Source: Geotrypetes seraphini
Taxonomy: Eukaryota; Chordata; Amphibia; Gymnophiona; Dermophiidae
Reading direction: 5' to 3'
DNA length: 64,000 nucleotides
Assembly (NCBI RefSeq): GCF_902459505.1
Contig: NC_047095.1
Location: forward strand, 117,057,380-117,121,379
The notes beneath the pieces are model-generated. The model was not told where the DNA came from. It saw nothing but the letters and a program-made list of their open reading frames with translations, and did no database searches. Each line of letters begins with the position of its first letter. Within the stretch, counting starts at the first letter, position 1. Both the position numbers and the translations under genes were made by a program. Of this stretch, positions 52,820-62,154 are shown piece by piece.

Positions 52820-53130
52820 AACAGTAAGCCGCACATGCGCACTTCCTATGCGTGCGTCCGTTTTCCGTGAGCTGTAGCTAGGAAGTGCGCATGCGCGGCT
52901 TACGGTCTGGCCTCGGAGCGGTGGCTGCCGGCCGCTAGCACCCCCTGCCCTCTCCGTCACCTCCCGGCTCCAGCGGCGTGACAGTTTTCAAAGAGGCGCG
53001 GGATTCTTTCTACGCGGAACCACCAGCCGTTAAAGCTCCTGGCGCTGACTCCCGACTCCAGCCTTCAACAGATGGCAGCTTCCCATTGGATCCAGCCACT
53101 GGCAGGTCTCGCGTTGTCGAGTCTTTAAAC
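52820..53130 (-). promoter_or_regulatory. CpG-rich segment, possible FLOT1 promoter (alternative)
   Basis: A GC- and CpG-rich segment with NRF1-like motifs, plus an inverted CCAAT box (CCCATTGGATCC near 53087) on the minus strand. It lies about 2.1-2.4 kb upstream of the FLOT1 start-codon exon. It competes with the segment at 54768-54960 for the role of FLOT1 5' end. No transcript evidence is available. Confidence 0.3.
52823..52903. repeat. 25-bp-arm palindrome with NRF1-like sites
   Basis: GTAAGCCGCACATGCGCACT at the left pairs with AGTGCGCATGCGCGGCTTAC at the right, around a spacer of about 30 bases. Each arm carries a GCGCATGCGC-type NRF1 motif (perfect in the right arm). CG-rich DNA continues to about 53120. 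It could be a promoter element or a small MITE. Confidence 0.55.
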
Positions 53131-53379
53131 CTGAAAGGTCTGCATAGTGCCTCATCAAAAACATTTTTAGGATGGACTGAGAGTCTCGGATGTTTGGTGT
53201 CAGAAGTCATCGATGCTTTTTAAAAACGTATTTATTAATAACAAATATGACTCGGTATTTACTCACACATTCTGAAATGGAAGGACAGTGATCAAAAGAA
53301 GGAAGGACAGATTAAATATCAAGGGGCAAATAAAGAGCCAGAGAACTGGTCTCGATGGGCAACACTAAGAACGGCCTGG

Positions 53380-54130
53380 GTGGCTCTTTCGGGAGGGGGA
53401 GGCTAGGTTGGAGGGCAGCGGGTCAGAGTGAGATGAGGAAGGGGGGCGGGAATTAGGAGAGGCAAGGTAGAAGAAGAAAATTGGAGAGGAGGAGAGAAGC
53501 AGAGAGAGAGAGGACAAAGAGGAGGGGATGGTGAAGGAGGAAGAGAACACAACAGCAGTAAAAGAAGGGGGAGGGGCCGAACGGAGCAGGGAAGAGAAGG
53601 TAAGAGAAGGGAAAGGGGGAGTGGGGAAAAATGCTGCTACTGCTTCTACACAGGAAAGGGGGGGGGGGTAGGAGGGAAATGCTGTTGCTGCTGCATAGGG
53701 AAGTGGGATGGAAATGCTACTGCACAGGGAAATGGGGAAAAATGACAGACAGAAAGAAAGAAAGACACAGGGGCAGGGAGAGAGACAGAAAGACAGACAG
53801 AAAGGGGGCCAGAGAGAGAGTAAGCGGGAGAAGGAAAGGGCTGCTTTGAGGGGAGGGGTGTGCTTGGGGCAAACAGCTTTGCTCTGGGGGGAAGACAGAA
53901 GGGGCCATGAAGAGACAGGGAGAGGGATAGGGGGCTGCTTTGGGGGGAGGGGTGTGCTGGGGGGGAGACAGAAGGGGCCATGAAGAGATAGGGAAAGGGG
54001 CTTTGCTCTGGGGGGGAAGACAGAAGAGGGCCATGGAGAGACATTTGGGGGGGAGGTGGGTGCTCAGGGGGGGGGGGAGACACAGAAGGATACAGACAGC
54101 GGCCAAAGAGAGAGAGATAAAGAAACACAG
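53380..54130. repeat. Long purine-rich tract
   Basis: About 750 bases with the plus strand nearly all G and A, including GGGGGGGGG runs near 53660 and 54068 and repeated GGGGGGAGACAGAAGGGGCC-type units (around 53888-54020). Reading frames crossing it are composition artefacts. Confidence 0.75.
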
Positions 54131-54767
54131 ACAGACAGACACATCTATTCTAGCACCCGTTAATGTAACGGCCTTAAAGACTAGTACTGTATATTTGAAC
54201 ATAATAGGGGGATGAGGAAAAGAATGACAGTGTGTGTGCAAACGCACACAGGCAGGAGGTGGGGAGGGAGACAGCTCAGGATCAAAGGAGAGCAGGAAAT
54301 AGAGAGAGACAACATCCTAAAATCATGGAGTGGGAGGGGCAGCGAAAGAAATTCAAATGGCGGAGACCCCCACCCCCCAAAAAAACAACACACATTTGAA
54401 ACTTCAGTGACAACATGCCCTAGAGCAGATCAAGGGAGGGGAAGAGACAGTTCAGGGGGAGGGAAGTAACCACCAGCAGCTCAAGATGGGGCAGAGGAAG
54501 ACAAGCAGCCCGGGATCGGAAGGTGACAAGAAGCTCAAGAGTTGGAATTTGTTGTGGCTTTTTGGGGGTTTTAATCCAAAATGACAACCAGAGGAAAAGA
54601 CAGTCAGAAACCCACATGCAAATCCTGCAGTTTCTGCTAAGGGCCCCTCCTCCACTCTCAATATATCTGCAAAGGACATCCATTAATCAGACCCCTCCCC
54701 AAATCCAGAGCCCCTGCTCCCCATTACCAATGCACCGATCCGGATAAGCTGCGGCAGCCTCACCTCT

Positions 54768-54960
54768 CCCCCGGGAGCCGGATCTCCTCCTTCAAGCCTT
54801 GCGCGGATCCAGCCTTCAGCCTGCCACCCCCGAGGGTGCCAAATTCCCCTCCCTGCCTCCTCTTCCTCCAGCCCAGGACTCGCCCTGCCAGATCATAGAT
54901 TATCCCGCAGGCCGGGAACGGCCAGGCGGGGATTAGCCCCCTCTGCTGGAAGGAGCAGAA
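54768..54960 (-). other. Candidate non-coding first exon of FLOT1
   Basis: A GC-rich, repeat-free segment ends on the minus strand in a strong donor (CCCGGGGGAGAG then GTGAGGCTGC). Mammalian FLOT1 has a non-coding first exon, and the acceptor at 50768 requires one here. Position, composition and donor fit, but the transcription start is not determinable and 52820-53130 is an alternative. Confidence 0.4.
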
Positions 54961-55550
54961 ATGCAAAAACAGCCCAGGTATTTTTTCATGGGAAGAAAGG
55001 CTGTTGATGAGACTCATAGAATCACAAGAAATGCAAAAATAAACTGCTTAAGGATCTCTTTACCCGGGGAGGGAAGTTGAAATACGATAGAGACTTCATG
55101 CTTCAAACAAAGATAGAAAGAATGCACGAAAATCAAACCTTTTGCAATAGGAAGAAAATAATAGCACAGAAGATTATCTTGCGAGCTTAAAAGAAGAGGA
55201 GAAAACAGCAGCAAATATGTCTCTTAGGGACAGGGTGGAGACGAAAACCTCTGGGTTTCAGGAAAGCCTGGATCTGGAGTTGAGTAAAAGCCCTGGACAA
55301 GAACAGAGGATCCTTAATGGAGGGGGAGTGAGGGGTATGGTGGAGATGCCAAGTAACCCAGTTCCAGTCTGGAGACTTTTTTTTGGTTAGTTCTGATTTT
55401 GAACTTACTTCTCAGAGAAGTGTGAGATTTTACACTCAGTGCTGCAAGTCCTATAATGCAGCTTTTCTTGGAGTACCCAGTCAGGTTTTCATTATAGTCA
55501 CAATGAATATGAATGAGATTGATTGATTGTATGCAAATCTCTCATACATG

Positions 55551-55725
55551 GTGTGACCATATGGCTCCAGAAAAAAGGGGACGGATTGAGACATCCGGGT
55601 TTTACTTCCATTGAAAGCAACCAAGATGTCTCAATCTGTTCTCCTTACTTCCATTGCTTTCAATGGAAGTTAAAACCCGGATGTCTCAATCCGTCCCCTT
55701 TTTTCTGGAGCCATATGGTCACACT
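55551..55725. mobile_element. Near-perfect foldback MITE, 175 bp
   Basis: GTGTGACCATATGGCTCCAG and CTGGAGCCATATGGTCACAC at the two ends are complements, and pairing continues inward through GGGGACGGATTGAGACATCC / GGATGTCTCAATCCGTCCCC. It sits inside another hairpin repeat (GTCACAATGAATATGAATGA to the left, CATGCATATTCATTGTGGAC to the right). Confidence 0.8.
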
Positions 55726-55817
55726 ACTCATGCATATTCATTGTGGACAAGCAGGGTAAGTCAGCCATACCTGGAGTGACCAGATCATTGCACCTGTAGG
55801 TGCGGGAAGGGGTAAAA

Positions 55818-56130
55818 CGCGGATCTGAACTGCACATCCTTAAAAATCTGAGGTCCGTGCCACTTTTAGTCTCAGCATAGGTTATGGCTCTGACAGACCT
55901 CTATGACAATTTAACGCTGATGGATCCTAATGCTTTTCCCTCCCAATGCTGAATCTAAAAGTGGTACAGACCGCAAGACAAAGGTTTTGTCGCTTTTAGT
56001 CTCAGCATAGGGAGGGAAAAGCATTAGCATCCGTCAGAGCTAAATTGTCATAGAGGTCTGTCAGAGCCAGAGACTAAAAGTGGCACGGACCTCAGATTTT
56101 TAAGGACGTGTGGTTTTAGATCCGTAAGGT
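55818..56130. mobile_element. Foldback MITE, about 310 bp
   Basis: Two long arms pair: TTAAAAATCTGAGGTCCGTG near 55840 with CACGGACCTCAGATTTTTAA near 56085, and CTCTATGACAATTTA with TAAATTGTCATAGAG. CTTTTAGTCTCAGCATAG appears in each half. Confidence 0.7.
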
Positions 56131-56161
56131 CCGCGTTTTACTAGGTGCTTCTAGGTGCACA

Positions 56162-56568
56162 CACTGGCATAGCTAGGGTGAGAGGCGGCAGGGGTGGTGG
56201 CGTCCCTCCCCCACCCTCTTCTCCGCCCCCTCCTGCTGCACTCCTTCCTTTACCCTGTACCTCATTAACGTTCGTGGCACAAGCAGCAACCCCAACTTGC
56301 TGCTTGCGCCAGCATCGGCTCTTCCTCTGCCGTTGTTTCCTAGGCGCAGGTCCAGGAAGTGACATCAGAGGAAGAGCTGGCACGAGCAGCAGGTTAAGGT
56401 TGCTGCTTGCACCGCGAACATTAAAGAAGTATGATGTAAGGGAAGGGGCGCACATGGGTGGTAGTGGGGTGGGGGTGGGTGGGTGGAGAGGAAAATGTGT
56501 ACCGGTGCCCCCACCAAGATGGCGCCTGGGGCGGATCGCCTCCCCGCCCCCTCATTACTACGCCACTG
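56162..56568. mobile_element. hAT-type MITE
   Basis: Ends CACTGGCATAGCTAGGGTG and ACTACGCCACTG, flanked by GGTGCACA and TGTGCACA (7 of 8 match). Internal hairpin: GCTCTTCCTCTGCCG... with CAGAGGAAGAGC, and GCAGCAACC... with GGTTGCTGC. Same family as 3735-4179. Confidence 0.7.
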
Positions 56569-57035
56569 TGTGCACAGACTCTCTTCACATGTCATATGAG
56601 TGAATATTATTAATTTCTTTAACCGGGATTAACAATCATGGACAAGGTGACCTGGTCACTCAAACCTGTTCAACATGGCTAAATCTGTAAGGCTGATTCC
56701 CAACTATTTATTTTATTTAGAAGAGCATTGAAGTATTTTCCCTAAATTGTGTTGAGTGATTGAATTTTATGCTCTGTATCCTGGAGAAAATTCCAATTTT
56801 TATTTGTACCCCGCAGTGAACCTCTTTTGGTATTTGCAGATAACAAGTTTTTAATGTCATGTAATGGTAGAGCCGTCTCTGTGACTTCCTTATGATTTTC
56901 ATCATTTCTCAGCCGGTTCTAATCTACCCATAGACCAGCTTTACATTATAGAGGCAGTGAAGCAGATCTATCTCGTATACAGTACAAGCTGACCCTGAGT
57001 TTACAGATGCCTGACTTAAGTACAACTTGTACTTA

Positions 57036-57282
57036 TTTATTTATTTATTCAATTTTCTATACTGTTCTCCCAGGAGAGCTCAGAACAGTTTACATGAATT
57101 TATTCAGGTACTCAAGCATTTTTCCCTGTCTGTCCCGGTGGGCTCACAATCTATCTAGTGTGCCCGGGGCAATGGCGGGATTAAGTGACTTGCCCAGGGT
57201 CACAAGGAGCAGGGTGGGTTTGAACCTACAACCTCAGGGCGCTGAGGCTGTAGCTTTAACCACTGCGCCACACTCTCCCCTG
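57036..57282 (-). mobile_element. tRNA-derived SINE, minus strand
   Basis: Read on the minus strand: GTGTGGCGCAGTGGTTAAAG (A box), GTAGGTTCAAACCCACCC (B box), GACCCTGGGCAAGTCACTTA, GATTGTGAGCCCACCGGGAC, TGCTTGAGTACCTGAATAAA and an AAATAAATAAATA tail. It is a fuller copy of the family at 5176. Confidence 0.88.
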
Positions 57283-57335
57283 AATGTGATCGTGGCTTTA
57301 TTTGATTTCACTAAGCAATATTTCCAGAGACCTAG

Positions 57336-57430
57336 GGCCTGTTTTACAAAGCTGCACGGCAACGGCCCCGAAGCCCTTTAAATCTCTATGGGCTTCGGGG
57401 CCGTTACCGCGCGGCGTTGTTAAACAGGCC
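57336..57430. mobile_element. Foldback MITE with CTA duplication
   Basis: Ends GGGCCTGTTTTACAAAGC and GTTAAACAGGCCC, flanked by CTA on both sides. The arms GGCCCCGAAGCCC and GGGCTTCGGGGCC pair. The 3-bp duplication suggests the Harbinger group, as at 17792. Confidence 0.7.
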
Positions 57431-57999
57431 CCTAGACTGTGTAGGAGTTCTCCTGCAACAGATTCAGGAATGATGTCTGGCCGCATTAAGAACAGTGTGT
57501 GGTTGCGCGTGCTGTACCTTACAGGGAACACTTGGTGGGGACAGTTGGCCCTTTTGTCAACTGGGAGCAGAGGTAAGCAGCAAGAATCTTAAAATCTACA
57601 AGTTCTGAGTTACATACAAATTTGACTTTAAAAACACAACTTGTACTTAACTCGGGGACTGCCTGTATAGACAATGTGGTTATCTTGAAAATCCTGCTAA
57701 CTGGGGGCATCCTGAGGACTGGGTAGAAAACATTGCTTTGCACCTGACAAGCAGACTCTAGTTCTCCAAAGCTCTGTTTTAGTCTATAATGTGCCATTGG
57801 ACTCTGACAGGGGCTACACACCTTTTAAAGTTGCTAAATGCTTTACAGGGAAGGATCTAATTAAGATTCCAACATGCCGACCATCTTGTAATCTGCCATT
57901 TCAGCAAAAGCTGGAGGAAGTTTTGCTGGTATTCCTCAGACTCCTGAGACAAATTGCAATTTTCAAAGAGATGAACTAGCTGGGACTGGCTACCTACTA

Positions 58000-58540
58000 C
58001 TACTATTAATTATTTCTATAGCGCTACCAGACGACTGTGCCTTGTTCATGTGACCTGCTGAGAGCCTCTGAGTCCCTCCTCTGGCAAACTGAAAGATCTA
58101 ATTAATAGATGTGAAGTTAGGCTAGTCATAAAGATATGGCGAATCTAACTCAAGCACTGAAAACACTGGAAGAGATTCTAGTTTAGTTGTTGAAAATACT
58201 GTAGTTGTCAAAGCAGCTGTTAATATAACTGATACCACCAGAGGGAGCAACTATGCAGTCGGTGCTATCACTCCCTGTCATAATCTGGGATTGTTTTATT
58301 ATAAACCTTTATAGTGCAAAATTATTGCCCAATTAAGATTCTGTAGGGGCCTGTAGAATGTGAATTGATTTTCCTTCAATAGCAAGTTGATGTTAACACT
58401 AAAGAAAGACAGTAACCAGGTAATGCTTTTTTGTTTTTTTTTAATGATTTTCAGGGAACAAACTAGGCATTCAGACAACATAGCATTTTGGTCCAGCAGT
58501 ATGACATTTCACAGAACTGAGACCTTTTAGTCTCTTACAG
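58000..58540. other. Intergenic DNA between FLOT1 and IER3
   Basis: Near 57990-58025 a TACTACTACTATTAATTATT / TCTATAGCGCTACCAGACG piece is the minus-strand tail of an L2/SINE-type repeat. Otherwise nothing is recognised. Confidence 0.4.
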
Positions 58541-58559
58541 TAGAGTGTGTGTATTTATT

Positions 58560-59558
58560 TTATTGACAGAGTCTGCATTAGAAAAGGGAATCCCCGGGAA
58601 CCTTAAGCAAGAGCCCCAGGGCCAGCACTTTCACTGCTTGCACCTGACATCATAGATTAGATTGTGACATCATAAGAGGCTTTCCATGCTTTTTACAGCA
58701 ATGAAAGTGAGTTACAGTTAAAACAATCCATGCACTTACATAATCATGGTGGAATTTGCATCAAGAACCAAGTTCCTCACACCCTATGTATAAATAGTTT
58801 TAAATAATAACATTCCAAATATAGCTGCAATAAATATAATAGTAATATTAAATATATTTAAATAGCATTTCCTTTAAATATGCTTATCTGCTGTTCCTTT
58901 CTCGGTCCTTCTAAAAGTAGATCTGACATGGGGAGAAATATGTTTTCTCCCAGAAATGTCCTATTGCTGTTTCTTTTTGGCTTTTCTCTGGCAGTGTAAC
59001 TAGAAGCAGGTTCACCTCCCTGCTTATGAAGTCATGTCTTTTAGTCCACATACAGAGACACACAGATCCAGTCTTTCATAAAAGGGATCTCTGTGGCTTG
59101 AAACGCTCAAGTTCCGACAATTACTGTAGTTGGAATATATGAGCTGTTTTAGCTTGATAAGAGCCCAAATTCTCCCTCTGCTCTTTGGGTCCTATCCAGG
59201 GGCTGCTATTTACCTGGATATAGGTTCAGGAGAAGTTCCACAGGATGAAAATTCCTCTCTTTCGCAGTAAGAGAAGAGCTTCCCGTCCTGAGATTTGTTA
59301 AATTGGACACAAAACACTGAAGGCTTCAAGAGCAGAATATTCCAGTTTTATTTAATAAATGCAAAGTAGATATCAAATTAAATTTAAAAGTAATTTTGTG
59401 TGATGGGAAACTAAAATTCTTTTGTAAACCAGCTCTGCTGCCCTCTGCCTCGGTATCTAGCCAGTCTCCCCCATGGACAGTGAAACATCTTTCTGATTGG
59501 GGGGGGGGGGGGGTCCAAACAACCCGATCTCCAGCCCTGCTTCAAAGCTCTCTCGTTG
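58560..59558 (-). other. IER3: IER3 3' flank / possible long 3' UTR with AU-rich element
   Basis: After the stop codon, the first AATAAA on the minus strand is at 59347-59352, followed by a GU-rich GTGTTTTGTGTCC. A second AATAAA lies at about 58560. Between them, at about 58795-58880, the minus strand holds at least five ATTTA pentamers (e.g. TATATTTATTGC, CTATTTATAC). Mammalian IER3 mRNA is short-lived and carries such AU-rich elements, so use of the distal site is plausible. Confidence 0.45.
59347..59352 (-). terminator. IER3: Candidate proximal IER3 poly(A) signal
   Basis: AATAAA on the minus strand about 210 bases after the stop codon, followed by a GU-rich segment within 40 bases. Use of this site would exclude the AU-rich region further on. 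Confidence 0.45.
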
Positions 59559-59930
59559 CTAAGGCTGTGTTAAGCACAATTTTGGTGTAGTAATGTCCCT
59601 TGTGACTGACCCCATTCTGTTGCTTATGGTCTCCTCTGTAAGAGCCCAGTGACGACCAGAGGGACAAGGCAAGCATTCGCCTTTTGTTGGTTTCTCCAGT
59701 GCCAGGCTGCTCACTGTCAGGTCTTCCCTCTGCCAGTAATCCTCTGGGTGCCCTAGTGTCTCTTCCAGAAAGGGGTGCTGCTGAGCTCCAATCCCTGGCG
59801 CTGAATAGGGTACCAACGCATCCTCTTGGCTCTCGGTGGCGTTATATACCTGGAAAAAGACGATCCCCAGCAAGAGAAAGAGGAGTCGCTGGCCCTGGCA
59901 TTTTTCCTCAGCTGGAAGGTATCTTCTTAC
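59559..59930 (-). CDS. IER3: IER3 exon 2
   Basis: It encodes VRRYLPAEEKCQGQRLLFLL and the rest of the membrane segment, then an acidic, serine-rich tail. QQHPFLEETL in it recalls the LQQHPAAF end of the human protein, but here a further 70 residues or so follow to the stop at 59559. Confidence 0.9.
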   Translation of the reverse strand, partial: VRRYLPAEEKCQGQRLLFLLLGIVFFQVYNATESQEDALVPYSAPGIGAQQHPFLEETLGHPEDYWQREDLTVSSLALEKPTKGECLPCPSGRHWALTEETISNRMGSVTRDITTPKLCLTQP

Positions 59931-60431
59931 CTTGGAAAGAGAAAAGAAACTTGACCGTTAATAGCTATCACAGAAAATAACCGGTTTTATCCTAACTTGA
60001 AATATACAGAGGATCTAGTTCAACATATACTTAACCCTCAGAGGGACTGACTCAAGCATCACAGCTCCTGTTTCATATGCATTGCATAACAATAACATTG
60101 CAATGCCTTAGTTAGAACTGACAGGTTTCTCTTTCTCTTAAAATACATTGTGATGTTTGGCATTTCAAGATTCTTCCTGCAATAAGAATCAACTTACCAC
60201 TGGCGGATACAGCACTTTCCTGCAGCGTTTCTTGCCTTTTATCTGGGACGGAACTCGCTGTTCTGTCCCTAGAGTCTCGGGCAAGGGATCAAAGGTGAAG
60301 AACTGGGCTCCTGGGGCTGTCCTGCCCAAGGACCTGCTAGGCTGAGCCATTGCTATCTGTGGTGGGGGCAGGTGGGCAGCTGTAGCAGACACAGTCACCT
60401 TCAGCCCTCTGTGATCACGAGCCCAGCACAT
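59559..60431 (-). CDS. IER3: Immediate early response 3 (IEX-1), 2 exons, 201 aa
   Basis: IER3/IEX-1 is an early-response protein induced by growth factors, stress, NF-kB and p53; it modulates ERK signalling and apoptosis. Exons: 60431-60198 (78 codons) and 59930-59559 (123 codons plus stop), joined across a 267-bp GT-AG intron (donor GTAAGT, acceptor CTCTTTCCAAG) at phase 0. The mammalian gene also has two exons, split just after the same VLYPxV motif. Conserved blocks are FFTFDPLPE (residues about 45-53), the basic KGKKRCRKVLYPPV and, after the junction, VRRYLP then the hydrophobic segment RLLFLLLGIVFFQV (residues about 93-106, a predicted membrane anchor). The start MCWARD lies about 70 bases from a TATA-like box. 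The C-terminal half is diverged, and the protein is longer than the 156-residue human one. Confidence 0.93.
60198..60431 (-). CDS. IER3: IER3 exon 1
   Basis: 78 codons from MCWARDHRG to KVLYPPV. It holds the FTFDPLPE block and the basic stretch. An in-frame upstream ATG (about 60479) would add 16 residues but lies at or before the likely transcription start; MCWARD aligns with human MCHSRS and is preferred. Confidence 0.93.
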
Positions 60432-60500
60432 CTTCGAAAGAGGGAAAATGCAGTTTATATCAGAATTTCCCCTCCACACTCTAGCTGGTGAAGAACAGAG

Positions 60501-60597
60501 CTATTTATGAATGGGCTGGCCACGCCCCCAGCAAGAGGGCGCATCCGCCTCAACATGCCAATGCCCACTTCCCTGGCTCCTGATTGGCTGATGTGCA
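60501..60597 (-). promoter_or_regulatory. IER3: IER3 core promoter: TATA, GC box, CCAAT
   Basis: On the minus strand, in order toward the gene: a CCAAT box (CAGCCAATCAG, CCAAT at 60593-60597), a GC/KLF/EGR-type box GGGGGCGTGGCC (about 60519-60530) and a TATA-like TCATAAATAG (60501-60510). The TATA lies about 75 bases from the ATG, implying a 5' UTR of roughly 45 bases. The layout fits an inducible immediate-early gene. Confidence 0.7.
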
Positions 60598-60779
60598 CAT
60601 GTTCCTTCCCCTTTGCCCCTGAAAGCAGCAGACACGTGTTTTTCTGGGGAGAAGGTTGTATGTATTTGAACTTTTTTCCCCCAATATGTTTAAAGGGCAC
60701 TGCCAGTATTTTTGTATAATGCTTCCGGGCCCATTCATCGTGTTTCCCATTTCTTCTCCCTCTGATGAATTCCAAGATT

Positions 60780-61820
60780 ATATCTGAAGGAGAGAGGAAC
60801 TATTCATAGGGAGGTTTTATTTTTGCCTCTGCAATCTTTGTTGTGAAGTGATTTTGTTTTTCAATTTTAGCTTGCTATGATCCAGGAGATATGTTATTAC
60901 TGGAAAGCAGGGCCACCTCATCTTATGGACTGGCCCAGGGTGCCGGTGACAAAAGAGTGCTAAAATCTTGATCTGGTCTACCTTCAAGCTCAAACTATTA
61001 GAGCAGTGGGTCTCAACTAATATATCACCCAAAATCTGACAGCACATTTTTTGCTTTTCATATAAATATATCAGCATTGCTATTATTGTATATGTGTTTT
61101 TTTTCTCTCTCTCTTTTTTGCAGTGGACTGTTCAAAACATCTGCATGCCTGAGGGCTGATTCTTTTTTTTTTTCTGCCTTGTCCCTTCGCCTCAGTTCTG
61201 CTTCCTGGTTATTCTTTATGTTAACTTTATTCCGCTTTTCCTTCTCTCCTGCGTAGTTATAGTATTTATAACTACCGTTTTGTTTTATTATCATTATAAA
61301 TGCGATTTTAGTTACTGAACTGAAACATTTCCTTACGACCTTGGCCCTTACACAAAGTCATTGCGGATGAATGAACATTGATTCCCAGCATGCAAAAGGT
61401 AAACTCCTCTGCCTCTCCTTAGTTCATCTCCCTTCCCTTTCCAAGCTTCCTGTCCCCCCTCTCCTCTCTCTTTAGCTAGGAGGGGGGGGGGGGTCATTAT
61501 AACCTTCTGTATAGGTAAAAGCAGCCTGGAGGCTTTTGTGTTCCTCTTGGATAGCAATCTGATGATTTCTTAATTGTTTTCACAGTGGTGATGGTGGAGG
61601 GGGGGTTATTGCTGTGTAACAATTATTCCTGGGGAGGGGATGGTGCAGGAAGGAGCCGGATTTCATTTGCAAAGCCAGGATGACTGGTATTTTCCAGTGC
61701 TTCCAAAACTAGTTCAGCAGTTTCCACTAGGTTCTTTGTCCTTTGCCTCCATCTTCCCTCCCCTAACATTCTCTTGCGTCCTCTGTACCCTTTAAAAAAA
61801 AATTCTTCCTCCCCTTCTAT
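60780..61820. other. Upstream flank of IER3, no gene seen
   Basis: No coding segment is recognised. A C-rich/G-rich run near 61470-61495 and T-rich stretches are present. Open frames here lack recognisable content. Confidence 0.4.
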
Positions 61821-61829
61821 GTGTTAGAG

Positions 61830-62154
61830 CAGTGTATCGCAAACTGTGTGCCTCCTGAGATTTCAGGTGTGCCGTGGCACACTGAAGAGGAGGAGGAGAG
61901 GCTCCAGCGCCGGCTGACTGCCTACAGGACTAGGGTTACCAGACATCCTCCGGATTTTCCCAGACATGTCCTCCTTTTCGAAAACATGTCTAGGGGTCTG
62001 GACAGCTTCGGGTTTTGAAAAGTTCCCTGTCAAAATTGCTTCAGGAGGGGGCGTCTGCGCATGCACGGCCGCTGGCTGGGGGTGGAACTGAGCGGGCCTT
62101 CGGGAAAATCTGGTAGCCCTATACAGGATATGCCTCTCATGAGAATCTCGGAGA
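61830..62154. mobile_element. hAT-type element fragment with nested MITE
   Basis: It starts CAGTGTATCGCAAACTGTGT and GTGTGCCGTGGCACACTG follows, the left end of the hAT family also seen at 13130. The right end is not found. Inside is the MITE at 61930-62121. Confidence 0.5.
61930..62121. mobile_element. MITE with TACAGGA duplication
   Basis: Inverted ends CTAGGGTTACCAGA and TCTGGTAGCCCTA, flanked by TACAGGA at 61923-61929 and 62122-62128. Seven matching bases plus one mismatch suit an 8-bp hAT-type duplication. Confidence 0.7.

Noticed and set aside
53646-54247. 160-176 codon open frames on the minus strand
   Set aside because: Complement of the purine-rich tract; leucine/serine/proline repeats without domain content.
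60525-60545. CTCF-like motif upstream of IER3 (CAGCAAGAGGGCGC)
   Set aside because: It resembles the core but does not align with the consensus without a shift; evidence too weak to list as a site.
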